DNA of 36,278 nucleotides from an uncultured Collinsella sp. (lineage in GTDB: Bacteria; Actinomycetota; Coriobacteriia; Coriobacteriales; Coriobacteriaceae). Of this stretch, positions 1-6,888 are shown one piece after another. The notes below the pieces were generated by a model. That model had not been told where the DNA came from, made no database searches, and saw only the letters and a list, made by a program, of their open reading frames with translations. Positions within the stretch are counted from its first letter, which is position 1; every line of letters begins with the position of its first letter. The position numbers and the translations under genes were made by a program. The stretch spans positions 1 to 36,278 of the forward strand of contig CAUBMI010000015.1 of NCBI GenBank assembly GCA_958436995.1, given 5' to 3'.

Positions 1-2
1 CG

Positions 3-225
3 CAACGCGTTGCGCTGAGTCCTGAGTCTGTTGCAATGAAGATGAGAATCAAGGCTACACAATATGCCTAATCAACAGTGCGCCTTTATCGACGCGTGCG
101 GGAGACGATAAGGGGTATCATTGTCTTAGCCAGAGCGCTCGTGAAGCCTTGGCATCTCTACCTTCCGATGGCTTTCATATTCTAGCCATGACCATGGTCT
201 AGAATGGTTTAAAGACGACGACCGC
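3..225 (+). pseudogene. Broken N-terminal calcineurin-like phosphoesterase part of the STAND NTPase gene
   Basis: The bases before the open NTPase frame still encode phosphoesterase-like protein, but spread over three frames. Frame 3 reads RVALSPESVAMKM (about 6-46). Frame 2 then reads NQGYTICLINSAPLST and on to FHILAM (about 50-190). Frame 1 continues as HGLEWFKDDDRLALERL into the next feature. At 188-195 the sequence is ATGACCAT; restoring one C after 190 gives Met-His-His-Gly-Leu-Glu-Trp-Phe, the usual His-His motif of metallophosphoesterases. The upstream shift (frame 3 to 2) is also what a one-base deletion would give. The gene begins left of the window. Seen directly: the frame changes. 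Inferred: the family and that the gene is decayed, though a base-calling error cannot be excluded. Confidence 0.65.
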
Positions 226-2640
226 TTGGCGCTTGAGAGATTGATATCAACTAAAATCGATGTAGCCTTCTTAGGCCATGAACATAAAGGTGAGACTAGG
301 GTTGTACGGTCGATTGATGGTGAGTGCTGCTATTTAATTAGGGGAGGCGTGTACTCATTCTGTGACGGAAACGCATTGTTTCGCGTAATTAATATCACTC
401 CCCAGTCGAATCAAAGATATGAGATAGAACAGGCTACATATCAGTGGAATACTAGCGAACAGATGCATGTTTCACCTGAACGTCAGTTTAATGAGAATGG
501 TGTCCTTAAGCTTGGAAAGGCCTGCGCGCCTCTAGCTGCGTTTATTGAAAGCATTTCAAAGGATGAACTTAGCGAGAATCTTGCACTTCTCGATACTTTT
601 GTTTTCCCTTCATTAAGGCGAGAAGTTTCTCCTGGCAGCGAGGATGGGGAATTGGTCGTTAGCCAACAGAGGGATATTTCTGATTTCGATTCATTCTTTA
701 AGTGTATTGAAACAAATCCCTGCATCGAAGTTCGTGGAGGGTCCCGTTCTGGTAAATCATCCTTCTTGAAGGCGATATATCAAGAAAGTGTTTATCGTGG
801 CTACTCTCCTTTATTGCTAACATCTGACAACTCGACAGCTTCTATAACCAGGACAATTAAGTCAGTTATTGGGGATCAGTATGGAGACTCCCCTGTTGAT
901 ATCGAAAGATATTCAAGAGTTAGTAGAAATCGTAAACTGCTACTAATTGATGATTTTGGCTCCATCAGATGGAAGAACAAGAAGGTGGATGTTCTTCGTT
1001 CTGCGATGTTGCAGTTTGGCCATGTGATTGTTATCTGTGACAATGTGGGCGACATTTCCCTTAATGGAAAAATTGAAATGGAGCTTGCGAGCTACTCCAT
1101 GCTTCCCTGGACAAAGGTGAAACGTGATGAGTTAGTTGCCATACGCTGCGGGGCGTCTGGTTTTAGTCCTGCCCAAATTGACAATATGATTGTGACGATT
1201 GACCATTCCGTTCACTCGCATCAAAATCTATTTGAGATGACGCCTCCGTTCATTAATCAGTACATTGATTATTATTTGAACGATCCCTCGAGAAAGTTCA
1301 ATCAAGAGCAACTTCCCTTTGCCCAAATTTATTCAAAGAATGTTCAACGAAGGTTGTTTTCAAACCTGGGCAGTGAGTGTGATGTTGATGACGTCCTTGC
1401 TGTATTGAAAATAATTGCTTTCGAACTTCATCAGTCTCGAAAAGCCTCCATTTCCGTGATTGATTTATCTCATTTGATCGAAGATTACAGTTTAAAATTC
1501 GATAATCCAATTAATCCAAAGGAAGTAATGGATGCCGCATGTCGTTCCGGTGTCCTCTTTCTGGTAGATAACGGTCGTGAGTACCGTTTTGTAAATCGGA
1601 GCCTGCATGCCTTTTTTGTTGCCCAGGCCATCGACTTGAAATTGGATCGAAATTTCGATGACGGCTGGAAGCATGTTTTGCGCCTGATTGATGAATTGGA
1701 TTATTCAATAAATGAGGAAATATTGCTGTTTTTGGGAAAGACTAGGGCTATTCCTCGCTTGACTTTGGAATTAAGCAAAAGGGCAAGGACAACAGTGGGC
1801 GATGGAAAAGCTTTGTCATTTCTCAATTCCCCTGCCCATGTTTCCTTGCAGGGTATCGAGGGGTTGAAGGTTGAGCCGCCTTCTGCTGGCAGTTCCAAGG
1901 CCGTTGCTCGCGTGGCTGATACGATGGAGCAAAGAGATTGCGAAGAGATGGAAAGAATAAGCTTCGATGGTATATACGACTATTCGATACCAGAGGAAAA
2001 AACCATAATTGAAACTGCTATTTCTGCATTAAATTATGGAAGAGTTGCAGCTAGGTGCTTTTCAGGACAACAGGCGATTTTGGATGCTGAAGAAAAAAAT
2101 AAAGTAAGAAGTGATATTAGGGACTCGACTGGCATCGCTCTTAACCTTATGTTGGATGCGTTTGATGAAGACTACCATGATGTCGTCAAGGATTTAATTG
2201 AATCATCGACGGATATAACTGATGGGGCCGAGCTGGAAAAACAATGTCGGAAATTGGTCTCCTCTCTGATAATGGGCTGCTGCATTGGAGCGCTAAATGT
2301 CGTTACGTGTAATTTGGCCCTGCCTCGAGTGGCTGAAGCTTACCAACGAAATGATTCTGGTGATTTTAATAGCTTGTTTTCGCTGAGCCTTTTGTTGGCC
2401 AGGGATGACGACGTTAGTTTCACGAGAAAGGCAAAAATTGTTAAGAAGATTGCCGACGAAAGATCCTCTTGGTCTTTGAAGGTTGCAGTTTGCTTGCTTT
2501 CGGGTCTTTATATCATCAATCATCCTCACATGTCGTCCTCTGCAATGGATTCGCTTATTAATGGTGTATTTGAAGGGAGTAAAAAAGCGCGGATTCACTT
2601 TATTAGGCAGACGTCTGAATTGGCTTTAAATCATGAATAG
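226..2640 (+). CDS. STAND-type P-loop NTPase (rest of a phosphoesterase-NTPase protein)
   Basis: The open frame covers 804 residues but its TTG first codon is only the first one after the frame break, so the true protein starts upstream. Residues 1-60 finish a calcineurin-like phosphoesterase domain, with the metal-binding GHEH motif at 17-20. A P-loop NTPase follows: Walker A GGSRSGKS at 171-178 and Walker B LLLIDDFG at about 238-245. The rest (about 300-804) is helical and resembles the sensor half of STAND ATPases. Such proteins, with an effector domain, an NTPase switch and a C-terminal sensor, are common antiphage defences (Avs and NACHT-like groups). I cannot place it in a named subtype. 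The lower GC than the right part of the window fits horizontal acquisition. With the phosphoesterase effector broken, the defence function is probably lost. Confidence 0.7.
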   Translation: MALERLISTKIDVAFLGHEHKGETRVVRSIDGECCYLIRGGVYSFCDGNALFRVINITPQSNQRYEIEQATYQWNTSEQMHVSPERQFNENGVLKLGKACAPLAAFIESISKDELSENLALLDTFVFPSLRREVSPGSEDGELVVSQQRDISDFDSFFKCIETNPCIEVRGGSRSGKSSFLKAIYQESVYRGYSPLLLTSDNSTASITRTIKSVIGDQYGDSPVDIERYSRVSRNRKLLLIDDFGSIRWKNKKVDVLRSAMLQFGHVIVICDNVGDISLNGKIEMELASYSMLPWTKVKRDELVAIRCGASGFSPAQIDNMIVTIDHSVHSHQNLFEMTPPFINQYIDYYLNDPSRKFNQEQLPFAQIYSKNVQRRLFSNLGSECDVDDVLAVLKIIAFELHQSRKASISVIDLSHLIEDYSLKFDNPINPKEVMDAACRSGVLFLVDNGREYRFVNRSLHAFFVAQAIDLKLDRNFDDGWKHVLRLIDELDYSINEEILLFLGKTRAIPRLTLELSKRARTTVGDGKALSFLNSPAHVSLQGIEGLKVEPPSAGSSKAVARVADTMEQRDCEEMERISFDGIYDYSIPEEKTIIETAISALNYGRVAARCFSGQQAILDAEEKNKVRSDIRDSTGIALNLMLDAFDEDYHDVVKDLIESSTDITDGAELEKQCRKLVSSLIMGCCIGALNVVTCNLALPRVAEAYQRNDSGDFNSLFSLSLLLARDDDVSFTRKAKIVKKIADERSSWSLKVAVCLLSGLYIINHPHMSSSAMDSLINGVFEGSKKARIHFIRQTSELALNHE

Positions 2641-2715
2641 GAAATCAGGGGAAATAAAGAGCGATGCTGACCGCTCGTGGTTTTACAATTGCTTGCTAAA
2701 CGTGGATGTTGCACG

Positions 2716-3085
2716 GTGACACAAATTTCTTTCGCAAATTGACATCCGCATAGCGGAACACGGCCCGCGCCCCGTCATATGATTGCTTGCGGCAAAACAA
2801 CAAATTATTGGCTAAGGGGGTGCGGGCCGTGTCTGCGAACATCGTATTAGTCAACGAGGAGTTGCTGCGCAAGGACATAAAGAATCTGGTGAGGAAGACC
2901 GTCGAGGAGACGCTCAACGCGCTGCTCGACGAGGAAGCGGCCGGGCTTGTCGGGGCAGAACACTATGTGAGAACGGCGGGCCGGGAGGCCTACCGCGGCG
3001 GCCACTACGCCAGAAAGCTCGTCACCGGGGCCGGGGAGGTCGAGCTTAGTGTGCCGAAACTCCGCGGCACGACCTTCCGACTGCC
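2716..3085 (+). mobile_element. IS256-family (Mutator-type) element, left-end remnant
   Basis: This starts 75 bases after the NTPase stop. An AT-rich sequence at about 2715-2748, with ACACAAATTTCTTTCGCAAA and ATTGACATC, looks like an IS256-type terminal repeat. A GC-rich inverted repeat (ACACGGCCCGC near 2759 and GCGGGCCGTGT near 2822) brackets the leader of the transposase. The element is cut at about 3085, where an IS21-type fragment begins in the opposite direction. No matching right end is visible. The terminal repeat assignment is an inference from its place and composition. Confidence 0.6.
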
Positions 3086-3191
3086 GCCACAAGGATACGT
3101 CCTCAATGTCGGCGTACTTGCTTGCGGTGTTGCGGCTAGCGTGGGGCCTTCGGGCGATATCGAGCCTCGAGGCATCGTCGGCGTCCATTAA
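2829..3191 (+). pseudogene. Truncated IS256-family transposase
   Basis: The frame runs from a GTG at 2829, preceded by AAGGGGG at 2814-2820, although upstream TTG and GTG codons are also in frame. The protein begins with residues typical of Mutator-type transposases: an N-terminal helix (LRKDIKNLVRKTVEETLNAL), then a segment equivalent to the conserved R-x-YRxGYYxRKLxTRxGELxLxVPxLRG block, here YRGGHYARKLVTGAG and VELSVPKLRGTTF. Similarity stops at about 3080. The last 35 residues are the antisense of the neighbouring IS21 fragment. Complete members have about 400 residues with a DDE triad, which is absent here, so this copy cannot be active. Confidence 0.75.
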
Positions 3192-3303
3192 TCGCATGTT
3201 GCGTCTGTGTCCAGGGGTTACGGTCATCCTGATCAAGCTGCTCAATTGTTCGTGCTCACAGTGTTCATTTCCCGGTAACCATTCGACCACTTTTTAGTGA
3301 ACA
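3086..3303 (-). mobile_element. IS21-family end with istA N-terminal fragment
   Basis: On the minus strand, the sequence begins at 3303 with TGTTCACTAAAAAGTGGTC. IS21-family ends typically start with TG. It then reads into a frame with MRLMDADDASRLDIARR followed by ASRNTASKYADIEDVS. This is the helix-turn-helix typical of IstA transposases (a SRNTV-KYA-like recognition helix). The frame loses similarity after about 3090, where it abuts the IS256 remnant, so only about 60 residues of a roughly 400-500 residue transposase are left. No istB is present. The identification comes from one short motif and the element tip, hence moderate confidence. Confidence 0.5.
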
Positions 3304-3383
3304 TTAACATTGCAGCCAGGGTTGTTCTCGTTGGCCATAAGGCGATACTTGACCGGTTGCGACCCGATCATTCGGCGCTCGCG

Positions 3384-3416
3384 TTGGTGCGCATATTGGT
3401 GCGTTTTGATAACGAG
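3384..3416 (+). repeat. Diverged direct repeat, copy 1
   Basis: The 33 bases starting TTGGTGCGCATATTGGTGCG match copy 2 at 4323-4355 in 28 of 33 positions without gaps. The two copies lie on either side of the decayed stretch that contains the DUF2188 pseudogene. Confidence 0.6.
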
Positions 3417-3514
3417 ACTATATGGGTTGCCTTGGAGTGCATCGCCGGCCAGGTGTGCAGTTGGGGAGGCATGGGAGACGGGACCGTGCATGGGTACGCT
3501 ATTTTTTGAATCGT

Positions 3515-3757
3515 TCATTCGATGAAGAAGCGACTTGAAGTGGCTACACCTTGCGATGCAAATCCAGCCGGCGCGCACCCGTATCCTTCAATCATTCGCT
3601 TGCTAATCACGACGGTGCTTTTTGCAATGTCGCTTGGCAAGAGCCAGTTGGCGTAGATGCTCATCCCGTACGCTAAAGACACTTCCAGCGGATTGCCCTG
3701 CTCGCCGGGTAGATCATGGCAGTAGCCGGCTGCGTTCATATAGAGGTGCCTGTCCAT
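3515..3757 (-). pseudogene. Unrecognised gene remnant on the minus strand
   Basis: An 80-codon minus-strand frame reads well as protein (LYMNAAGYCHDLPGEQGNPL, then a NWLLPSDIAKSTVVISKRM segment). It continues upstream in the same frame without a stop to at least 3800 (KLTSKEAYIDDLMDRH before the Met). A neighbouring frame there reads LLAALQTKAKEQRG, suggesting another frame change near 3815. I do not recognise the family. The frame lies between IS remnants and a broken DUF2188 gene, so it is more likely a fragment than a functional gene. It may be a chance frame. Confidence 0.25.
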
Positions 3758-3985
3758 CAGGTCGTCGATATAGGCTTCTTTGGATGTGAGCTTCAGTGCC
3801 CTCTCTGCTCTTTCGCTTTGGTTTGCAGGGCTGCCAGAAGGCCAAAAAGATCAACGTGTTCGTTGCGCTCGCTTCATTTAATGTCCGCGCCAGTGGCTAC
3901 ACTTTTGAAAACGGCACGAAGGTATCTGTCGCATATCTCATGCTGTAGACATATCGGCGAGTTTAGAGTTGGAGGCGAGGTGAGT

Positions 3986-4213
3986 ATGAAAGGCAGAAAT
4001 CAGCACGTTTCGAAGCGTTCTGATGGCAATTGGCAGGTTAAGGGCTAGGGAGCAAGTCGCGCTTCTTTCGTTACGGTGACCCAGAGCGAGGCGATAAAGC
4101 TCGGTCGACGCATTTGCTCCAATCAAGAATCGGAGTTGATTGTCCATCGTCGCGACGGAAGGATTCGCGCAAGGGATTCCCATGGCCACGACCCCTTCCC
4201 ACCGAGGGGATAA
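3986..4213 (+). pseudogene. DUF2188-family small protein, interrupted by an amber codon
   Basis: From ATG 3986, with a GAGG ribosome site at 3977-3980, the frame reads MKGRNQHVSKRSDGNWQVKG, then TAG at 4046-4048. It continues in the same frame as GASRASFVTVTQSEAIKLGR and so on to HGHDPFPPRG and TAA at 4211-4213. This is the complete DUF2188 layout (KNQHVVPH, WAVKGEGNSRATSV, T-Q-EAI, SELVIHGRDGRIR, DPFPPKG) at its usual length of about 75 residues. The stop falls exactly where the family has the Glu of G-E-G, so one GAG to TAG change explains it. The rest of the frame is well preserved, so the mutation is recent or tolerated. DUF2188 has no firmly known function; its genes are often found in mobile regions. 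Confidence 0.85.
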
Positions 4214-4322
4214 GGGTTCGGCTCCATAGCGATAGCGGCCCGTAATGGTGTGCCCACTGTCGTTAAATGACTTCATCATTGCGGTGAAGGTTGTAAACGA
4301 TGCTGTCGATTCGATATTCGCA

Positions 4323-4355
4323 TTGGAACGCATATTTGGGCGTTTTGAAAACGAG
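4323..4355 (+). repeat. Diverged direct repeat, copy 2
   Basis: The 33 bases starting TTGGAACGCATATTTGGGCG match copy 1 at 3384-3416 in 28 of 33 positions, about 940 bases apart. Confidence 0.6.
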
Positions 4356-4429
4356 GTTGTGCGGTATGATGCTTCACTTCATTGAGGTGTAGAGTGCATA
4401 TCTCAATACAAAAGCTCTTTGGGAGCTTT

Positions 4430-4466
4430 AAGGGTGACGCTTTCTGATAGAGTGTTGCCCTTTTTT
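4430..4466 (+). terminator. Intrinsic terminator downstream of the DUF2188 pseudogene
   Basis: The arm AAGGGTGACGCT (4430-4441) pairs with AGTGTTGCCCTT (4451-4462) over 12 positions, three of them G-U wobbles, with a 9-base loop and a run of six T ending at 4466. A smaller inverted repeat AAAGCTC/GAGCTTT lies just upstream at 4411-4429. It isolates the AbiL-like pair from upstream transcription. Confidence 0.75.
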
Positions 4467-4573
4467 CATGCATGTAATGCGTAACGTGCTAGCTAAACGC
4501 CATTCCGGCAATGGGATGGTCGAGTATAGGCGGTTTGGCACCTTGCGCCTGCTGTCATTGGTGTAGTAAGCAC

Positions 4574-4601
4574 TTGATTTAGCCTACTTAAAGTCTATAA
4601 T
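4574..4601 (+). promoter_or_regulatory. Sigma-70 promoter of the AbiL-like pair
   Basis: A -35 box TTGATT (4574-4579) and a consensus -10 box TATAAT (4596-4601) are separated by 16 bases in an AT-rich setting. The predicted start at about 4608 leaves a leader of 26 to 47 bases, depending on the start codon used. No operator-like palindrome is evident between the promoter and the gene. Confidence 0.7.
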
Positions 4602-4633
4602 CAAATAAAACCTCTGATATACCTTTTAAAACA

Positions 4634-5872
4634 ATGAAAAGAATGTTGAGTACCATGCTTTGCCAGTTCACCTTCAGGAACTATAGATCCTATCGCGACG
4701 AAACTGAGCTTTCCATGCAGGCAACATCGATGAGGGAGTTCGAGCGCTCCCTCATAGAGTGCCCTGACGGACAGAGTTTTCTTCCGGTGGCTGCGGTATA
4801 CGGGCCTAACGCTGGCGGCAAGTCTAACCTGCTCGAGGCGCTTGACTACATTCGTTCGGCGGTGGCCAGGCCTATCAGATTGCTGTCTGCCAGCACTGAT
4901 GCGCCAGAGGGTAACCGTCCTTCGATACCCCGTTGCTCTGCGTTTGAGTTCGATGACGTGTCTGCTGCCGAGCCCACCGAGTTCGAGCTCTACTATCGCG
5001 CGGGTGAGCACGAGTACCGCTATGCCCTGTCCGTGCATGCGGACGAGATCGTGTCCGAAGGCCTGTGGCGGCGAAAATTGGGAGCGTCACGCACGGCGAT
5101 GCTGTTCGAGCGTGAGGGCGCAGAGGTTGAACTCGGCCCCACGCTGCGTAAGCTCGTGACGGCTGCGAGATTCAACCCGAGACTGCCGTACCTGTCGTTT
5201 CTCTGCATCAACTTTGACGCGCCGGTGGTCAAGGAAGCTGCCAGCTGGTTTCTTGACGGGGTGTTCCTGAACTATAACAGCTCCTATCTGGAGCAGATGC
5301 TCGAACAATTGCTCGACGAGGATGACTCACCCGACGTCACGCGTTTTTTGCGCGCCGTTGATGTGCGTATTGATGGCTTCAGAGTGGAGAGGGCGCCGGA
5401 GTGGCGCGGCCAGCGCGTCTTCGTGAGGCACAAGGTGAGCGGCAAGGCGTACGAGCTGCGTTTATCCGAGGAATCTGCCGGAACCCAGAAGCTCATGGGG
5501 TTGGCTGCGTATCTGATGACAGCGCTTGAGCGTGGTGGCACCGTTGTGGTAGACGAGCTCGACGCCAAACTGCACCCGAAGCTTCTTCGCTATGTGATTC
5601 TGCTGTTTAAGGATCCTGGGGTCAACAAGAGTGGCGCGCAGCTCATCTTCTCGTCCCAGGATGTTTCAACCATGCGAAACGATGTGTTCCGCCGTGACGA
5701 GATATGGTTCGCTGCGCGCGGCGAGGGGGAGGCGAGCCAACTGTGGTCTCTCGCCGACATCCACGAGGCAAACGGTAATCTGGTAAGCAAGAACGCGGCT
5801 TTCGACAAGCAATACCTGTCCGGTCGCTACGGCGCCGATCCGTATCTCACCCGCATCGAGGAGTGGGATTAG
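4634..5872 (+). CDS. AAA ATPase of an AbiL/RloA-like abortive infection pair
   Basis: The 412-residue protein is an SMC/OLD-like ABC-type ATPase (AAA_21/AAA_15 group). Its start FTFRNYRSYRDETELSM is the typical first strand of these proteins. Walker A is GPNAGGKS at 57-64. The LSEESAGTQ segment near residue 280 is the signature motif. Walker B VVVDELD ends at residue 310, followed by KLHP and FSSQD. It has no nuclease domain of its own; the next gene, one base away, encodes an RloB protein. ATPase plus RloB pairs correspond to AbiLi/AbiLii, an abortive phage infection system. ATG 4655 (MLCQFTFRN) is an equally good start because neither ATG has a clear ribosome site. The gene is intact, unlike its left neighbours. 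Confidence 0.85.
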   Translation: MKRMLSTMLCQFTFRNYRSYRDETELSMQATSMREFERSLIECPDGQSFLPVAAVYGPNAGGKSNLLEALDYIRSAVARPIRLLSASTDAPEGNRPSIPRCSAFEFDDVSAAEPTEFELYYRAGEHEYRYALSVHADEIVSEGLWRRKLGASRTAMLFEREGAEVELGPTLRKLVTAARFNPRLPYLSFLCINFDAPVVKEAASWFLDGVFLNYNSSYLEQMLEQLLDEDDSPDVTRFLRAVDVRIDGFRVERAPEWRGQRVFVRHKVSGKAYELRLSEESAGTQKLMGLAAYLMTALERGGTVVVDELDAKLHPKLLRYVILLFKDPGVNKSGAQLIFSSQDVSTMRNDVFRRDEIWFAARGEGEASQLWSLADIHEANGNLVSKNAAFDKQYLSGRYGADPYLTRIEEWD

Positions 5873-5873
5873 C

Positions 5874-6542
5874 ATGGTGGCGAAGAAGTCGAAGGGCTGG
5901 CGTAGCGGCAAACGAGAGGGCCGCTCGCGCATGGTTCAGATGACGCGTCATCTTGTAGTGAGCGAGGGCAAGGAGACCGAGCCTCGCTACTTTGAGGGTG
6001 TGCGTGCGGCGTTGGGTGCGGCGAACGAGCGTAAGGTTGCCATTGTCGTTAAGGGGACCGGCAAACATACACTTGACCTACTTGACTTTGCCGTCGAACA
6101 CTGCCGCTATGCGCCCGAGACATTCGACCATGTGTGGCTCGTGTATGACAAGGATGACTTTCCTGCGTCCGATTTTGACGCGATGGAGCGCAAATGCGAC
6201 GAGCTCTCCGATGGTTCGAGGACCTTCCATGCGTTGTGGTCGAACCCCTGCTTCGAGCTGTGGCTGCTTCTGCACTTTCGCTACACGACCGCGCATATGT
6301 CCGCGTCCGACTGCCAGCATGCCCTCGCGCAGGAGATGTCGAGAGACCTGGGCATCGAGTACCGCAAGAACTTGGACGGGCTGTTCGAGGTGGTGGACGG
6401 CAAACGAGGCGAGGCTTTGCAGCGTGTTGGGCGTCTCGTCACATACCATAGGGGGCTGGGTAACGTTAAGCCATCCGCACAAAACCCTGCAACTAAGGTG
6501 GGCGAAATTTTCGATGTAATCGGGCCGTATCTGGTTGGCTAG
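5874..6542 (+). CDS. rloB: RloB-family protein (AbiLii-like, Toprim-like putative nuclease)
   Basis: This 222-residue protein begins with a basic tail followed by VVSEGKETEPRYFEG (about 28-42). That is the conserved RloB opening with the presumed catalytic Glu31, and DKDD at 92-95 supplies the acidic DxD pair. This gives a Toprim-like active site. SNPCFELWLLLHF at about 123-135 is the other family hallmark. A GAGGAG ribosome site lies inside the end of the ATPase gene at 5859-5864, and the two genes are one base apart, so they are co-translated. RloB proteins act with an AAA ATPase in AbiL-type or RloAB modules linked to restriction and phage defence. A nuclease role is inferred from the fold and not proven for this protein. 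Length and motifs suggest it is complete. Confidence 0.85.
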   Translation: MVAKKSKGWRSGKREGRSRMVQMTRHLVVSEGKETEPRYFEGVRAALGAANERKVAIVVKGTGKHTLDLLDFAVEHCRYAPETFDHVWLVYDKDDFPASDFDAMERKCDELSDGSRTFHALWSNPCFELWLLLHFRYTTAHMSASDCQHALAQEMSRDLGIEYRKNLDGLFEVVDGKRGEALQRVGRLVTYHRGLGNVKPSAQNPATKVGEIFDVIGPYLVG

Positions 6543-6825
6543 TCGAGTCTGTGGATTGGCTTTCCGGTTAGGGCGATTGACGGATTGTGATGCGCGATTG
6601 CAAATCCGGTGCGTAGGAGAAGTGCGGAGAAAAATCGAAACTCGCCGAGCATAGCCCGATTTCAGGCAACAAAACCGCAGGTCGCGGGTGCCCAAAACTA
6701 GGGTCTGGTCGACAGGTCTCGGTTTTTCACCCCACTTCCGAATTGGTCGCTCATTTAGCACTCTCGATGTCCCCACATCCTCTAAAAAAGTTCTTAAAAC
6801 AGCCTTAAAGGCGTTCCAGCTCGCG
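6543..6825. other. Intergenic stretch, possibly a dispersed repeat
   Basis: No gene fits here. A minus-strand frame runs through (6944 down to 6078), but it is antisense to rloB and has no ribosome site. The segment from about 6621 to 6760 contains an inverted repeat AAATCG (6632-6637) / CGATTT (6657-6662) and has the look of an intergenic element found more than once in Collinsella-type genomes. I could not check that. It separates the defence pair from the exopolysaccharide operon. Confidence 0.4.
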
Positions 6826-6882
6826 TTGACAGCGTAAAATACGCATGTTTGACTATGACAGAAGTGGATTTTAGGGGAGGAG
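6826..6882 (+). promoter_or_regulatory. Candidate promoter and ribosome site of the pel-like operon
   Basis: A consensus -35 box TTGACA lies at 6826-6831. The -10 box is uncertain: GACTAT at 6851-6856 has a long 19-base spacer, and TTGACT at 6849-6854 has a 17-base spacer. A strong ribosome site AGGGGAGGAG (6873-6882) sits 6 bases before ATG 6889. No riboswitch-like structure was seen, so c-di-GMP control is more likely to act on the PelD-like protein. Confidence 0.5.
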
Positions 6883-6888
6883 TACGCC

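Larger units (their letters stand above)
3304..3985. other. Decayed accessory sequence without an intact gene
   Basis: No convincing complete gene lies between the IS21 tip and the DUF2188 gene. A short plus-strand stretch at about 3390-3440 translates to LVRFDNETIWVALECIA, which faintly resembles the start of RhuM-type virulence proteins (V-R-x-E-N-E-T-V-W-L). The frame ends at 3509 with no recognisable continuation. The minus strand holds the unrecognised remnant listed separately. The mixture of short frames on both strands fits old insertions and deletions. Confidence 0.5.

Noticed and set aside
3390..3509. RhuM-like protein start
   Set aside because: Only about 17 residues resemble the family and nothing supports it downstream, so it is mentioned only in the description of the decayed stretch.
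3938..4333. 131-codon minus-strand frame
   Set aside because: Antisense to the DUF2188 pseudogene, whose plus-strand reading matches a known family along its full length.
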